The notes under the pieces were generated by a model. That model was given only the letters and a program-made list of their open reading frames with translations, ran no database searches and had not been told where the DNA came from. From positions 10,478,001 through 10,542,000 of the forward strand of contig NC_045132.1 of assembly GCF_007655135.1 (NCBI RefSeq): a DNA stretch of 64,000 nucleotides, in the 5' to 3' direction. Both the position numbers and the translations under genes were made by a program. This stretch comes from Punica granatum (taxonomy: Eukaryota; Streptophyta; Magnoliopsida; Myrtales; Lythraceae). Of the stretch, positions 14,601 to 25,527 are shown in pieces; positions within the stretch are counted from its first letter, which is position 1; every line of letters starts with the position of its first letter.

Positions 14601-17600
14601 ATCGACTCTATTGCTGAAGGGCAGAAAGAGAAAAAAAACTCACGTTAATGCAACTAAAAATGGAATTATACTATTAGAAGCAAAGCAGATCAGGTTATCA
14701 ACAATATAATATCTCTTAGTAGAAACATGGATATTTTTCCGGGCAACAAACTCAGGTTATACAACTCAATGAACAGAGCTTGTTATTAATCCATGAAAAA
14801 AATTAATCTTCACTATCTCAGGTACGACGTATTCAAATCTAGCCAGAGATGACATGATTAAAATAAACATCAAGAGATGCCAACCAGTGTGTAATGTTTG
14901 TGCTAGAAAGAAAAGTAGAATATTAAGACTTCCACCTCTCTTCATTGAAGTGACTAGTTCAAGTAAAAGATGCCATTTCCCAGTTGAATGACGATGGTTT
15001 AAAGCAATAATGCACATGCAAGAGAAAAGGAAAAAACCCTGAAAGTGGCAAGAGCTATGACTGGACTTAAACCTCTAAAATCAAATAACTTAAATTGCTT
15101 TTGGACAAACTAAAACTTCAAAGGACGGAAGAACTATTTTTTAGGTGTAAATCTAAATTGCATCAACAATTCCACAAGTACGTAAAAAAAAGGACATGCT
15201 AAAGCTAGAGCAATACCGAGAAAAAACTTTAGCATGTTTTTTTGTTATGATCTTGTACATTGTCTTATGAAGCAATAAGTTCCTCACAAACAATTCGAAA
15301 AATGAAGATTCATAAGTTAGCCAGACCTGCAGGCTCAAAAAAATTTGCTTGCATAGGAGGCCTGTTGGGATTCGATATCGCCCTTGTTTTCCATATTTGA
15401 AGGTTTCCATCCCTTGAGAGCGTGACAAGAAGCCGAAACATAGGCAACCAAGCGATTGAAGTGATTGGTTGTGAGCCAACTTGGGTACTACAGGAACAAG
15501 ACATGTATGGTCAAATAGTGAAAATAAGAACAATAGAAAAACAAGAAAACTACAGGGTAGCATCCTAACAGACATTTTATCAAAGGCAAAATCTATCATT
15601 ATTAATTTAAAGTATGGTACCATTATAATCTAAGGATGTTGATTTCAACATCCTACCCGGAGAATTTCTAGGCCAGCCCGTAGATGTGATGTGCCTAATA
15701 GAACATTACTGTCTACAGTTACTTTTCCACCTGACTCGTAAACAATCTCAGGGCAAACATTGTCTTTTTCCCTCATGCAAGAACAATTCAATCAAAGGCA
15801 AAAATATGTGCTATCTTTCTCATTAATAACTCAAGATGCAGCTGTTCCCACTGAGTAGTTTTTGGATCATGAATAGAAAGGGAGAGAACAATGAATAACA
15901 TATCTCATTGGTGATTATTTGCAACTCATAGGAAAAGCCGCAAAGTATCATTTTTCTGTTCAATTATTGATCAATCAATTAAAAAAGTTGCTACAACAAG
16001 AAAAAGTGCCAAGTTAAATGTCCATACTCATTTAATCTCATGTTCTCTCATACTGCTGTAGTCTAGTATGACATAGTCTTTACATATATCTCCCAATATA
16101 AAAGATGAAAACTTAAAATCCGAAACATATTAAATGAAATCTAAGATTCAATATAAAGAACTTACATTCCTATCATACTAGGTCTATCAGTTGACACATC
16201 CCATGCCAGCAAGGTACCTCGTCTATCACCGACAAAAACCCATTCCAGTGTCGGATGGAAAGCGAAAGCACCAGCACCGATTAACTTAAATGTATTCTCA
16301 ACTGCATCACAAACATATATTCAACTGAAAAAGGTGGATAATTGATGCACATTGGGATAAAAGCTTTCAGTAACACCCCCATCTTACGCTGTAATGTATA
16401 TAGAACTGCATAAGTATGGATGTTATAAGCTCGAATGAGGCCATCTGCATATGCAACATACTGCAGAAAAGAATATAAAACTTTTAGAAGTAACCTTGAA
16501 TTCAGATGATCTCCTGCCCAGTTAAATTAAATCCACAACTGAGAAATGCAGATAACATATTACCAGGATAGGGAGTCGAGGATGACATGCAAGGTTAACT
16601 ATGGGTTTCTTCAAATCTGTCTTTATTTTTGTTGGAGCCCTCCCTCCTTCAACAGTTCCAACAACTGCAAGTGCGAGAAAGAACCATCAAGTTAGATATA
16701 ATAGTAGCAGAACCGGCAAATGATTTCCTACTATTTCCAGGTTAACTAAAGTTAATATTGCTCAACATACAATAACCATCGAAAGGCGAGTTTAACAGAT
16801 AACAGTGGTAAAAAAATCACGTATTTGGGAACACAATGGCAATTTGATTGAGTTTGTAAATACAGATGAGCCAACCTGTCACACTCATTCTTTTGTGAAA
16901 ACCAAAAAACACAACAGGCTGCAAAGGTGTCAGAGCCAGATGCACTTCTGTTTCTGACGAAATTTTCTCCATCCTCTTTTCAGGTGAATGCAACACACAT
17001 GTTTGCTCGGTGTCGAAGTCACAAGATCGAATTGTACAATCCTACAATAAATGGAGCATACAAATTATGAAAAACATTAACAGTGACAACTTAAGATACT
17101 CATCAAACATAGAAACATCCAACAATGTGGCATGTCAAAGCAGGCAAACTGTGAAACTAACTGCAATAGAAATGTGACTAAGTAAAATCATACCTATCAT
17201 GAAAAATTCATGGAATGTTTTACATGCTAAGACCCTGAGTGATAACTAGAAATATCAATTCATAGAGAACATTCAGAGACTTACACATCTCTTTAATCAC
17301 TTTTCAAAATTATTGTCCAATTCAATGTACAAAGAGAATATTCAGAAGCTGACAAAGCTTTTCACATCATCATCACTAGGCAACATATAACATAACAGAT
17401 AATTTAAGTGCAAAAACCCTGACAATCACTCCGTCAGGCTACCAGAGATTTCTTTCTTTTTCTTTTTTTCTGCAAAAGATAGAAATTAAAAAACTCAATG
17501 GGCTGCAAATTCATGTATAGGAAAAGAAAATAGAAAACTCAATGGGCTGATTTACGAATCAAAATAAACAAAAATTGGTCCCACCAAGCCAAATACCTTC

Positions 17601-20600
17601 CCTACTCACGAGATCAAGGACTAAGACAACATTTAACAACATGCTACAGCTTTACTGAGATATGACTAAATGAATATGAGTGTCAATGTCATTAACCAGA
17701 ATAGCACATTTAACTTACATTAAAATTTATTGCAACGTAGAAAAAGCTGTATCTACAAGAGAGTAAACAGAGGCACAAAGATGAATTTACACATTTGCCT
17801 AGAAAATTGCAGAGTTTTTGGTGCCACACTCAAAGCACTTAGAAGAGAGATGCTTGAAGTCCACAAAATTAAGAAATTCACCTTTATATTTCTTCCCCCC
17901 TAATTTTCCAGAATGTTCAATCATTTATCAAATTAAAGTACATCCCTTCAGGATATACCAATCATTGAAGCCTTCGAGAAAAATAAAACTTTTAGGGATT
18001 GAATTAATATGTAGGAGCCAAACCTCCTAAGGCAACAAACTAAAATGAATTGTACATTCATTACTTGATAAATTATTCAGTACTTTCATCACATATCCTC
18101 TTTGACGTAAACTTCTTAATACACCTAAATGAGAAAGGATTAAGCTCATTGATGTGCTTCAGATTGCAGCTCGACACGTATTTGAATTTTTGGATCCAAA
18201 CGCGCATTCTAGAAAACTCTAGAACAAGAATTTAGCTTAATTAGATATTAAGCTTCTTATATTGCTATAATATAGTTTCTCTTAATTAGATATTATTTCC
18301 TTATTAGCTTGAGTTAGTAGTCTTAAGTTTCCTATTTCATATTATTTCATTATTCTATTTTAGGAAAGTAATCTTGAGAATATTATATGTTAGTTTCTTA
18401 TTCTAGAGTCAACGGAGATGCCCTCTCTTTATATATATATATATATATATATATATGCTAGGAGCATACCTGAAAAATACGAATTTGATGAATATTTTGA
18501 ATGAAATTGCCTAGAGTGTTTCTTCTTTTTTCTTATCTGAACAAGTCCATTATTTAGTGGCAAAAATCCTGATTCTTATCATTCATCCTTGAGCGTGGCG
18601 AATCAACCCGACTTTTCTTACTCGTGGCGAGTTATCTTATCGAGTAAGTTTTGTTAATTCTACCCTCCACCCTTCTTTCTTACCCAATTCTGAATCGTGA
18701 GACCATCATTTGGTATCAAAGCGACTTTTCTTACTCATGTGAGTTTAGTTAATTCTACCTCCACTCTTCTTTCTTATCCAATTCTGGTTCATGAGCCCAT
18801 CATTTGGTATCAAAGCGAAGGTTTTATCCTTGTTGGTCGAGTGAAACACGTGAAAGAGTAAACACAAGTGCGATTGAGTGGATTTTGCTAAATATGTTGA
18901 GATAATAGCTAAAGACAACCCAAAACAAGTTCCAAGAGGGCTTACCTGTGACCAAGACTTGCTCCCCACATTACAACGAACAGAAGAAATTTTAGCATGT
19001 CTGGAGCGAGCTACCCAAGCCCTCAAGAGAAATTGGTGGGAGAAATTGGAAAATAGTCGTCTTCGAGATGAAAGGAATTTGGTATTTAAGTGGAGGCGTA
19101 TGAAACAACTCTTAAAGTCAGATTCTTTCCTTTGGGATGTGAAGAATGTCTACAGGAATCTGAAGACTGTTACATGAAGTCTACCTATCCTCTTAAGAAT
19201 GAAAAACATTAGTTTTTCCTATGACGATTGTTGATGTTGAGGAAAAAGTACAGCTTGAAGAAGTTTCTATGAAGGGTGACAAATTAAAAGAGGAAGTAAC
19301 GAAATCCAATAATGAAACAGCTCAAGCGCACAAGATAATAATGTTCTGATTGAGAAGGATTTAGCGATTGGCAAGATTCTTTGGGAGAAACTAATTTCAA
19401 ACTTTGCAGAGAAAGTCCAGGCTAAACTAATTTTAAACCCAGACTAGGTAGAGGTTCAAAGAGAAATTGCCATGGAAGATTTATTGGGGGTCTTAAGTCC
19501 AATCACGCCAAAGTTAGCTGACGTGTATATGACTCAACCGGGAAAGCAGCAGCAATTCAACCAAAGAGATGGTTGGCGAGGAAGCAAAAAGAAGTCGATC
19601 TATGAAGAATTACTGGAGAGAATTCGGACAGAAAAGTTGGTCATTAAGTGACAAGGTATGAAGACCAGTAGAAGATTGACGAAGACTTGAGGACACATTT
19701 TTGTCCAACTGAGAGGGGATGATGTGCTTCAAATTGCAAGCCAATACGTATTTGAATTTTCGGGTCCTAACGCGCACTTTAGAAGACTCCAAAACAAGAA
19801 TTTGGCGTAATTAGATATTATGTTTCCTATATTATTATAATATAGTTTCTCTTAATTAGATATTATCTTATATATTAGCTTGAGTCAATAATCTTAAGTT
19901 TCATATTCCAGATAGTTTCCTTATTCTATTTTAAGAAAGAAATCTATAGGAGAATATATGTCAGTTTCATATTCTAGAGTCAAGAGATGGGTTTGTCCTC
20001 TATATATATATATATATATATATGCTAGGAGGATATCTAAAAAAATACGAATTTGATGAATATTTTGAATGAAATTACCTAGAGCGTTTCCTCTCTTTTC
20101 TTATCTGAACAAGTCCTTTGGTTAGTGGCGAAAATCCCGATTCTTATCGTTCATCTTTGAGCGTGGCAAGTCAACTCGACTTTTCTTACTCGTGGCAAGT
20201 CATCTTATCAAGTGAGTTTTCTTGATTCTACCCGTACCCTTCTTTCTTACCCAATTCTAGTCCATGAGACCATCATTTGGTATCAGAGCGACTTTTCTTA
20301 CTCCTTGGGAGTTATTTTATCAAGTGAGTTTAATTAATTCTAACTCCACTCTTCTTTCTTATCCAGTTCTGGTTCATGAGCCCATTACTCATACTACTAT
20401 AGAAAATTAATATTTTCTCTTTTCTATATTACCACATATGCAAATGACAACACTAGATTTAATTCAAAGAATGATCCATGTGTTCAAACATCCTAATTTA
20501 TGTAAAAAAGCAATTCTCAATAATCTGGAAAAGTTTTCATTCACATAACAATAATACCGTCAGTACTGTATAACATAGAAAGCTACCAAGTTACTAACCT

Positions 20601-21770
20601 CAAGAATAGCAATCACGGCATGCCCACTTGTAGGGCTGTATGACATGCGAACAACAGGAGAACCTATGTCGATTGAGGCTATCTTACTTCCAGTGAGTGC
20701 ATCAAGTTCTGTGCAAATGAAAGTCACAACAACATTAATTAGTAAATAGAATTCCACAAAACATCTTCAGAGGAGTTTCAGTTATTTCAAGATTTGTGTA
20801 CTCTTTCCCAATAAAGGATAGGCATGCATCAAATGAAACATATAAACAAATTATAAATGCTTCATAAAGTCGAGGGTTAAGCTTGAGATGGTCAATATGC
20901 AAGACGATATGGCCACGCCTTCAAACGGACAGCAGTGGTCTGTCAGTCACTACAGCAAGTAGAGAGATGCTTCCAAAACTATTAAGCACATAATTTCTCC
21001 AAATATTACCATTCTAACAAAAATCTAGCTTCCGTCTGTTCCACAGTATCAACTCATAGTATGATGCCTTCAGGATATCAGATTGTTTAAATTATGAAAG
21101 TTGAAACCTAACAAAGCGAGTGCAATGTGACATGTCGGCCCACCTACTCATTGCAATGATAAAAACTATCTATACATCCACGACTCCGCATCTATCATCT
21201 AAAGAGACTCATCTTCCATCTAATAAAATGGACTCAACCACCCAATATATTACAAAAGCAAAGGGCATAACTATACCAAAAGAGACCATTTCTACCACAC
21301 CCAGAATGCACATTAGCAAAGGCCCGCCACAATTTGCCCAAGCCAGATTTTAGAATGATTAGGAAAAAGAGAAAAATGAGTCTTTCTGAGATAAGCACGC
21401 CTCTAACAAAGCACAGTAGTCCCGAACTTTAAACGGCGTTGAACGAGTCTGAGATTTCCTTTTTCCTTTTTCACTCATAGTATGCTTTAAGGCGGAAAAA
21501 CCAGCTAAAATCCAACAGCAGATGCTCTCTAAATCAAATTCGATGTCAACGATCAGAACTCAAAAGAGACTTACTGCCCCTCATCGGAAATGAGAACAAT
21601 AGAGAGGGAGGGAGGAGAGAGGAGTCGGGAGCTTTACCTACGATATAGGTGCCAATTGCGGCGGCAACTATCGCCTGATGGGGATGAAAGGCTGCAGCAT
21701 GGGGCTGCAAAGGCTTGAGCCCTCCCCCTATGTGCCTCAGATCTAGATGCTGCACTGTTGCCCACTCCAT
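2139..21770 (-). CDS. TWD40-2: TWD40-2, subunit of the TSET/TPLATE endocytic complex
   Basis: The protein starts MEWATVQHLDLRHIGGG and ends in a Cys zinc-ribbon-like tail. Both match Arabidopsis TWD40-2 (At5g24710), a plasma-membrane TSET/TPLATE subunit acting in clathrin-mediated endocytosis. Coding exons in order: 21638-21770, 20599-20708, 16876-17041, 16564-16664, 16388-16460, 16166-16301, 15327-15487, 14489-14613, 14313-14412, 11519-11615, 11296-11347, 9397-9498, 9177-9323, 8938-9100, 8576-8833, 8336-8490, 7585-7713, 7340-7457, 7040-7235, 6783-6894, 6557-6711, 4381-5812, 3047-3241, 2139-2609. The sum is 4887 nt with the frame kept at each junction. Introns are GT-AG except the AT-AC intron at 7458-7584. 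Residues 1 to about 300 form a first WD40 propeller and about 400 to 800 a second. A solenoid and a disordered, proline- and glutamine-rich linker follow. Protein homology was recalled, not searched. No frame lesion is visible, so the gene is probably functional. Confidence 0.93.
3047..3241 (-). CDS. TWD40-2: TWD40-2 exon 23
   Basis: This 195 nt exon encodes VPRGAAASVCFKTGLAHLEQ and then the conserved ALSCFDEAFLALAKDQSRG helix-rich block. That block resembles a TPR-like pair (about residues 1407-1472). The acceptor is TTTTACAG and the donor is CTTCAG/GTAAAG. The intron upstream (3242-4380, 1139 nt) shows no recognisable element. Confidence 0.94.
4381..5812 (-). CDS. TWD40-2: TWD40-2 exon 22, large solenoid and linker exon
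   Basis: This 1432 nt exon covers about residues 930-1407. It begins with the end of the helical solenoid (YGQFDSAKETFEVIADYESM, then the DLFICHLNPSAMRRLAQRLEEE segment). Next is the very conserved RVRSTGWTQGIFANFAAES and GPEWGGGNWEIKTPTDM region. An acidic serine patch (DGSSSDEEG) and a long low-complexity stretch with repeated GLPDGGV-like motifs follow. It ends at ...SSVRPGQ before a GTGAAA donor. The acceptor at 5813-5814 is preceded by TTTGCAG. A composition shift toward P, Q, S and G in the second half suggests an unstructured linker. Confidence 0.95.
7458..7584 (-). other. U12-type AT-AC intron of TWD40-2 (intron 17)
   Basis: On the coding strand exon 17 ends ...CCTTCT and the intron begins ATATCCTAC, close to the U12 donor consensus ATATCCTT. 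The intron ends ATGTAC directly before TTTAGATCC, which restores the conserved protein order GIPS then FRSLLWVGPALL. TCCCTTAAT (7467-7475) matches the U12 branch consensus TTCCTTRAY, with the branch A about 10 nt from the 3' end. No GT lies near the required junction. The intron is 127 nt, so retention would shift the frame and meet a stop a few codons in. Confidence 0.85.
9499..11295 (-). other. TWD40-2 intron 11 with a GC/CA microsatellite
   Basis: This 1797 nt intron separates the exon ending AFLYS from the exon starting HFMEGHAK. Around 11045-11074 there is a (GC)n-(CA)n-(TA)n run, the main simple repeat. I see no exon-like open stretch, transposon ends or RNA gene in it. Confidence 0.7.
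12261..12915. repeat. Possible small inverted-repeat element in TWD40-2 intron 9
   Basis: Within intron 9 (11616-14312) a 21 bp arm at 12261-12281 (TCTCAATTCCAAATTTTAAAA) has an exact reverse complement at 12895-12915. The 613 bp between the arms is pyrimidine-rich at the left and purine-rich at the right and ends near a run of 25 G (12847-12871). No transposase frame is present and I do not find a clean target duplication. It may be a MITE-like insertion or a chance fold-back. The rest of the intron (12916-14312) is AT-rich without recognised features. Confidence 0.4.
18150..18802 (+). repeat. Left (5') LTR of the intronic element
   Basis: This 653 bp LTR contains an (AT)n run near 18430-18455. 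Near its end is a partial tandem duplication in which the sequence CCATCATTTGGTATCAAAGCG occurs internally (about 18700-18720) and again at the real LTR-primer site boundary (18796-18816). So the LTR includes an older copy of its own end plus primer site. Confidence 0.85.
19720..20387 (+). repeat. Right (3') LTR of the intronic element
   Basis: This 668 bp copy of the left LTR has scattered substitutions and the same internal end-plus-primer-site duplication (about 20265-20290). The terminal CATCA has become CATTA. The level of difference from the left LTR indicates that the insertion is not very recent. Confidence 0.85.
21638..21770 (-). CDS. TWD40-2: TWD40-2 exon 1 with start codon
   Basis: The ATG at 21770 opens a frame that matches the family N-terminus at the first residue. 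The exon encodes the first blade of the WD40 propeller (HAAAFHPHQAIVAAAIGTYIV) and ends at a GTAAAG donor at 21637. The 5' UTR above it is rich in pyrimidines on the coding strand. Confidence 0.93.
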
Positions 21771-22160
21771 TTCTACCTAATAATAATGCGAGTTCGCACT
21801 ACCGCCGGGGGGAACTGCAGATCGGAGATCACAGAAAGAACGGGGGGGAAAGAAGAGGACGAGGAGGAAGGAAGCCGTCGAGGGAGGCTCCGGGATGATC
21901 AGCATCCGCCGAGCATTTCCAACGATCAGATCAGAATGCCGCGCGGAGAGAGAGAGAGAGAAACTTTAGCAGACGACTCGCGGAGGAAGGAAAGCCAGAG
22001 AAGCAGCGCAAGAAGAAATAACTGGGCTGGCCCTGGGCCTGGGCCTTAAGGCGAGTCCCTTCCCGGCCTGCCTGGGAATATTCACTTTTCCAACCTGCAT
22101 CATCAGCATCTATTATATTATTATTATAATATATAAAAGTTAAAGCCCAGAACGTGGACA
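21771..22160 (-). promoter_or_regulatory. Likely 5' UTR and core promoter of TWD40-2
   Basis: Directly upstream of the start codon, on the coding strand, lies a CT-rich leader (about 21771-21900). Further up are clustered GGCCCA/TGGGCC motifs (about 22023-22047), which resemble plant site II elements of broadly expressed genes. An AT-rich TTTTATATATTAT stretch near 22120-22140 could act as a TATA box. The transcription start is not determinable from sequence alone. Confidence 0.35.
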
Positions 22161-22655
22161 CAATGTCTATATTCGGTTAGTAAACCCTTAAGTTCACGTT
22201 GAGTGAACTTATATTTCATTATGAAACCTGCAGTTCCGCCTTAAATTGTCATTTTGATTCCATTCACTAAATCTATATTGTATTTTATTTATGTCATATT
22301 CTACGTATTTAAATTATTCATTTATGTTACCTATATGTAATAATATAAAATTAAATATTTTCTCGATAATTTGAAACAATTTCTCGAGATATGCGTCATT
22401 TTTCAAGTTCAATGTACTAAATTTTGGATAAATACAAAACGAAAATTCATTTTCTTCAATCATTATTTACGGTTATAATTTTTCCAATATCTTTAACTCG
22501 AGAACAATATCACCCTTTTTTGTCACATCGATGCATTTTTTAATTTTTTAATTTTTTATTACAGGTTAATTCTTTTGGGATTATATTATAGAATTATTGA
22601 CTTTCTGTACATAATTATTCACATTTCACATGACTAAATTATGTATTTGTTTTAT
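22161..22655. other. AT-rich intergenic DNA between gene and MULE
   Basis: Apart from AT-rich composition I see nothing here that can be named. The last 10 bases (22646-22655) are the left copy of the MULE target duplication. Confidence 0.5.
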
Positions 22656-24416
22656 GGCAAAATGACACTGTTGGTCCTAAAACTTTGTCATTTTTTAACA
22701 TTGAGTCCTAAAACTTTCAAAATGAAAAATCAAGTCCTAAAGGTTTGGAAAAAGTGTCAGCAATGGTCCTATCCGTCAACCGCTGTTAATGTCCCGCCTA
22801 CGTGGCGTTAACGCCATCCATTTTGGCGACGTGGCCGTTAGTTTACTGACATGGCACCCTTACCCCGAATAGAAAACCCGAAATCTCGAGTTGAAATCCT
22901 AAATTCAGGGTTATAACCCAAAAAAGTTCCGGACGGGTTGAAACCCTAAGATCTGGCTTGAAAACTGGGTTGAAACCCAAAAAGCTAGAGAAGCTCAGAA
23001 CAGGAAAATAGAGCTGAAGAGGAGGTGCAGACACCAGAGGAAGAGGAGGTGTCGATCGTGAAGATGTCTGAAAAGGCCAGCTCAGGAGCGGGTTGGTCGA
23101 CTGAACGGAGCACCCGCCGAGCTTGCCCGAGCTAATCCCCCGGCTCAAAAGGAGGTTGCAACCCAGTTGAGCGAGTATGCCGTAGGGCTCGCTGCCGCCC
23201 AACTCACTTCCGGTGCCAGCGTTCTGCGTCAAGAAGACAGCACCAGTGGGCTCCGTTGACGCGACCAGTGACCTGAGGAAGCTTCTAAGATTGTATCTAT
23301 TACAGGATTGACCTTGACAGCTGATAGAAATTAGGGTTCATAAGATTGATCGAATTGACATCTTGGGGTTGCGAAAGTTTGGATCTTTTGAAGGTTTCAC
23401 GGTCGATTTTCATTCCCCTTTTTTTCCCCACTGACTCAGTTAGATCAGGTTTAAGTTATCTTGCTATCGAGTCTCTATGTATTTCCTTTGATGTCGACTA
23501 TACTTGTGGGGATTATTAGCTTTGGGTTTGAGTCGATGAGTGTGCTGAGAGGGGCGGTGTTTAGTGCTTTGGATTTCTGAAGCTTGCCTCTGCAGTATTG
23601 GCAACATTTTCAGTTTCTTGTTGAAGAAAAATGTGAGGTTTGAATGAAGGCTCTGTTCTTTAATGCTGGTGGATGATGAACATTTTTGTTTCCATTCTTT
23701 TTTTTTCCTTGTAATTTTGTCTTTATTTGACTCCAAGAATGGATTGAATTGAAACGACTGGATTGAAATGACTCCTGTTCATCGTCATCTCGTTCATCAT
23801 CATCTGTTCTTTCTTCTTCCTCTTCAAAAGCAGAGGCCTGAGGCAGAGAGTATCAAGCTAGAAAATGTTCAAGCTATCAGACATGGTGACCAGGGGAGGG
23901 AGATGAATTTTCTGGAGCGGGAGATGAATTTTTTTATTCTACTTTATCAAGTTTTTTTTATTATAAAGGAAGTTTAACGTTCTAGTGTAAGAATCGCAAG
24001 AAAACTAAATGAACAACATGGAAGCTCTACGAACAACAGGGAGCTATTGACCTTATCCCTAGAAGCACTGGTGCTTTCGGGTTTTGCTTCCATCCATCAG
24101 GGGGGAGGGAATTAGGGTTTAGGAGGGAATGGATTCAGGTCAGGTTTGGTGCTTTCGAGTCTTGCTTCGAGCCGAGTAGAATCACGGGTTTTCGAGTAAT
24201 CCGGTCGGTCCAATGTGCCATGTCAGCAAACTAACAGCCACGTCGCCGAAATGGACGGCGTTAACGCCACATAGGCGGGACATTAACGTCGGTTGACGGA
24301 TAGGACCATTGTTGACACTTTTTCCAAACCTTTAGGACTTAATTTTTCATTTTGAAAGTTTTAGGACTCAATGTCAAAAAATGGCAAAGTTTTAGGACCA
24401 ACAGTGTCATTTTCCC
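22656..24416. mobile_element. Non-autonomous Mutator-like element (MULE)
   Basis: Arms of 202 bp at 22656-22857 and 24215-24416 are reverse complements with few mismatches. They begin GG(C/G)AAAATGACACTG. Both ends are flanked by TTTGTTTTAT (22646-22655 and 24417-24426), a 10 bp target duplication. Long inverted ends and a 9-10 bp duplication are hallmarks of Mutator-like elements. The 1.36 kb core has no transposase frame. The longest open frame (22843-23232, minus) overlaps the left arm and has no recognisable domain. It may hold captured host DNA, which I cannot identify. Confidence 0.9.
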
Positions 24417-24426
24417 TTTGTTTTAT

Positions 24427-24695
24427 CATAACATACAGTTCTATTATTTTTAGTATTTATGATGTCCACTTACCCTTTTATCTAAATTCATTTGTACATC
24501 ATATGCGTTAAATTATCCAATTTCGATCATATAAGAATTGACAAATTTTTCGTGCAACACGAGAGTATCAACTAGTCTATATAAACTATAAAAGCCGAAT
24601 CAAAGTCTCGGACGATGTAATGTATGACTTACCTTATGATTGAGTGACTCTTGGAGTTCTCACCAATCACAATATGAAAAATAGCGTAATATTAT
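24427..24695. other. Intergenic DNA without recognised features
   Basis: AT-rich sequence between the MULE and a short LTR fragment. I see no gene, repeat end or RNA structure that I can support. Confidence 0.4.
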
Positions 24696-24800
24696 TGTAC
24701 GGACTCGAATCTGCTCTCGTCGGGGCACGTATGCGTGCGCCTACATGCGCGGCTTGGGAGTGTCCACTTTCCCAGGGATGCGTGACGGACACGCGTGATA
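24696..24800 (-). repeat. Terminal fragment of a Tat-type LTR
   Basis: From TGTACGGAC to ACACGCGTGATAA this stretch matches the first 105 or so bases of the inverted LTR at 60117, that is, the 3' end of the Tat-type LTR in reverse. Shared words include GCGGCTTGGGAGTGTCCAC and GCGTGACGGACACGCGTGA. Only the tip of the LTR is present, so it is a truncated insertion or deletion remnant. Confidence 0.7.
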
Positions 24801-25079
24801 AATTGTTCAAAGACAAAGATAACAAATTGTTCAATAAATTCTTCGCCCACTTCAGATCCTTTTCTCCTTTTTTTTCTTTTTTTACTTCGACCCTTTTTGT
24901 CTTTTTCTTTTAATTCTTTTTTTTGGACGATTTTTTTTTTGGATAGCTATGAACAGATCAATCAAGACTAAATGGAATGATAGAAATGGAAGATTGATCT
25001 AAAAATTCCAGAATGATGAACAAGGAAAGAACAAGGATAAATGAAACCTCAATTTGGAGCCTAAGCTCTGATACCAAAA
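24801..25079 (-). other. Primer-binding site and leader of a Ty3/gypsy element
   Basis: Reading the minus strand from the LTR end at 25080, TTTTGGTATCAGAGCTTAGG (an initiator Met tRNA primer site) is followed by a leader. The leader ends in pyrimidine/purine-rich tracts like those near 36960-37040. The leader then stops without a gag start. It lies on the wrong side of the polyprotein remnant for a simple element, which points to a tandem or recombinant arrangement. Confidence 0.6.
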
Positions 25080-25527
25080 TGATGCGAACCCCGTCGAACC
25101 CGTCGTGGAACCCAGCAACAATAATATGAAATCAAATTCGGATCATCCAAGATAGAGATTTCGAAGGGTGGAATATTGACCCCATAGCTATGTAGAGCTA
25201 GAAACCAATATTATACGAAGCTTAAGAACTACAAGTAATCGACTTGCAACCCTTGAAGCATAAGTTCAACAAGAACAATTTAGAAAATATATATCACACA
25301 AGTTAGAAAATGGCAGAAAGTTGTGAAAAAATAACCTAAGGAAGAGCTTATAAGACAACTAAGGAAAGCACAAGTTCCTAACATATTCTAAAATGCATAT
25401 TCCAATCAGATTTGGTGGTAATCTTCTAAAAGGCATATCCCAACCAGATTTGGTGGCCATCTTCTAGAAGGCATATCCCAACCAGATTTGAGATATTTGT
25501 GGTCATCCTTTAATGCCCCGATGTGTA
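25080..25527 (-). repeat. LTR of a broken minus-strand Ty3/gypsy element
   Basis: The minus-strand end TTCGCATCA at 25080 abuts a primer site. Sequence near the end resembles the LTRs at 28025 and 37149, sharing the 'attgacccc...tatagagc' motif. The start (high-coordinate side) is not sharply defined and is placed where the polyprotein frame ends. The stretch carries a short tandem of 'aggcatatcccaaccagatttg' type units near 25420-25490. Confidence 0.55.

Larger units (their letters stand above)
18150..20387 (+). mobile_element. Non-autonomous LTR retrotransposon in TWD40-2 intron 2
   Basis: Direct repeats start TGATGTGCTTC at 18150 and 19720. The element is flanked by CTCAT at 18145-18149 and 20388-20392, a 5 bp target duplication. 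The left LTR ends ...GCCCATCA (18802), followed by a primer-site motif TTTGGTATCAAAGCG (initiator Met tRNA type). GAGAGGGGA just before 19720 is the polypurine tract. The internal part is only about 917 bp and has no gag or pol. An open frame at 18878-19177 (99 aa, rich in K, R, E) is of unknown nature. The element lies in the opposite orientation to the host gene, inside a 3557 nt intron (17042-20598). Confidence 0.9.
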
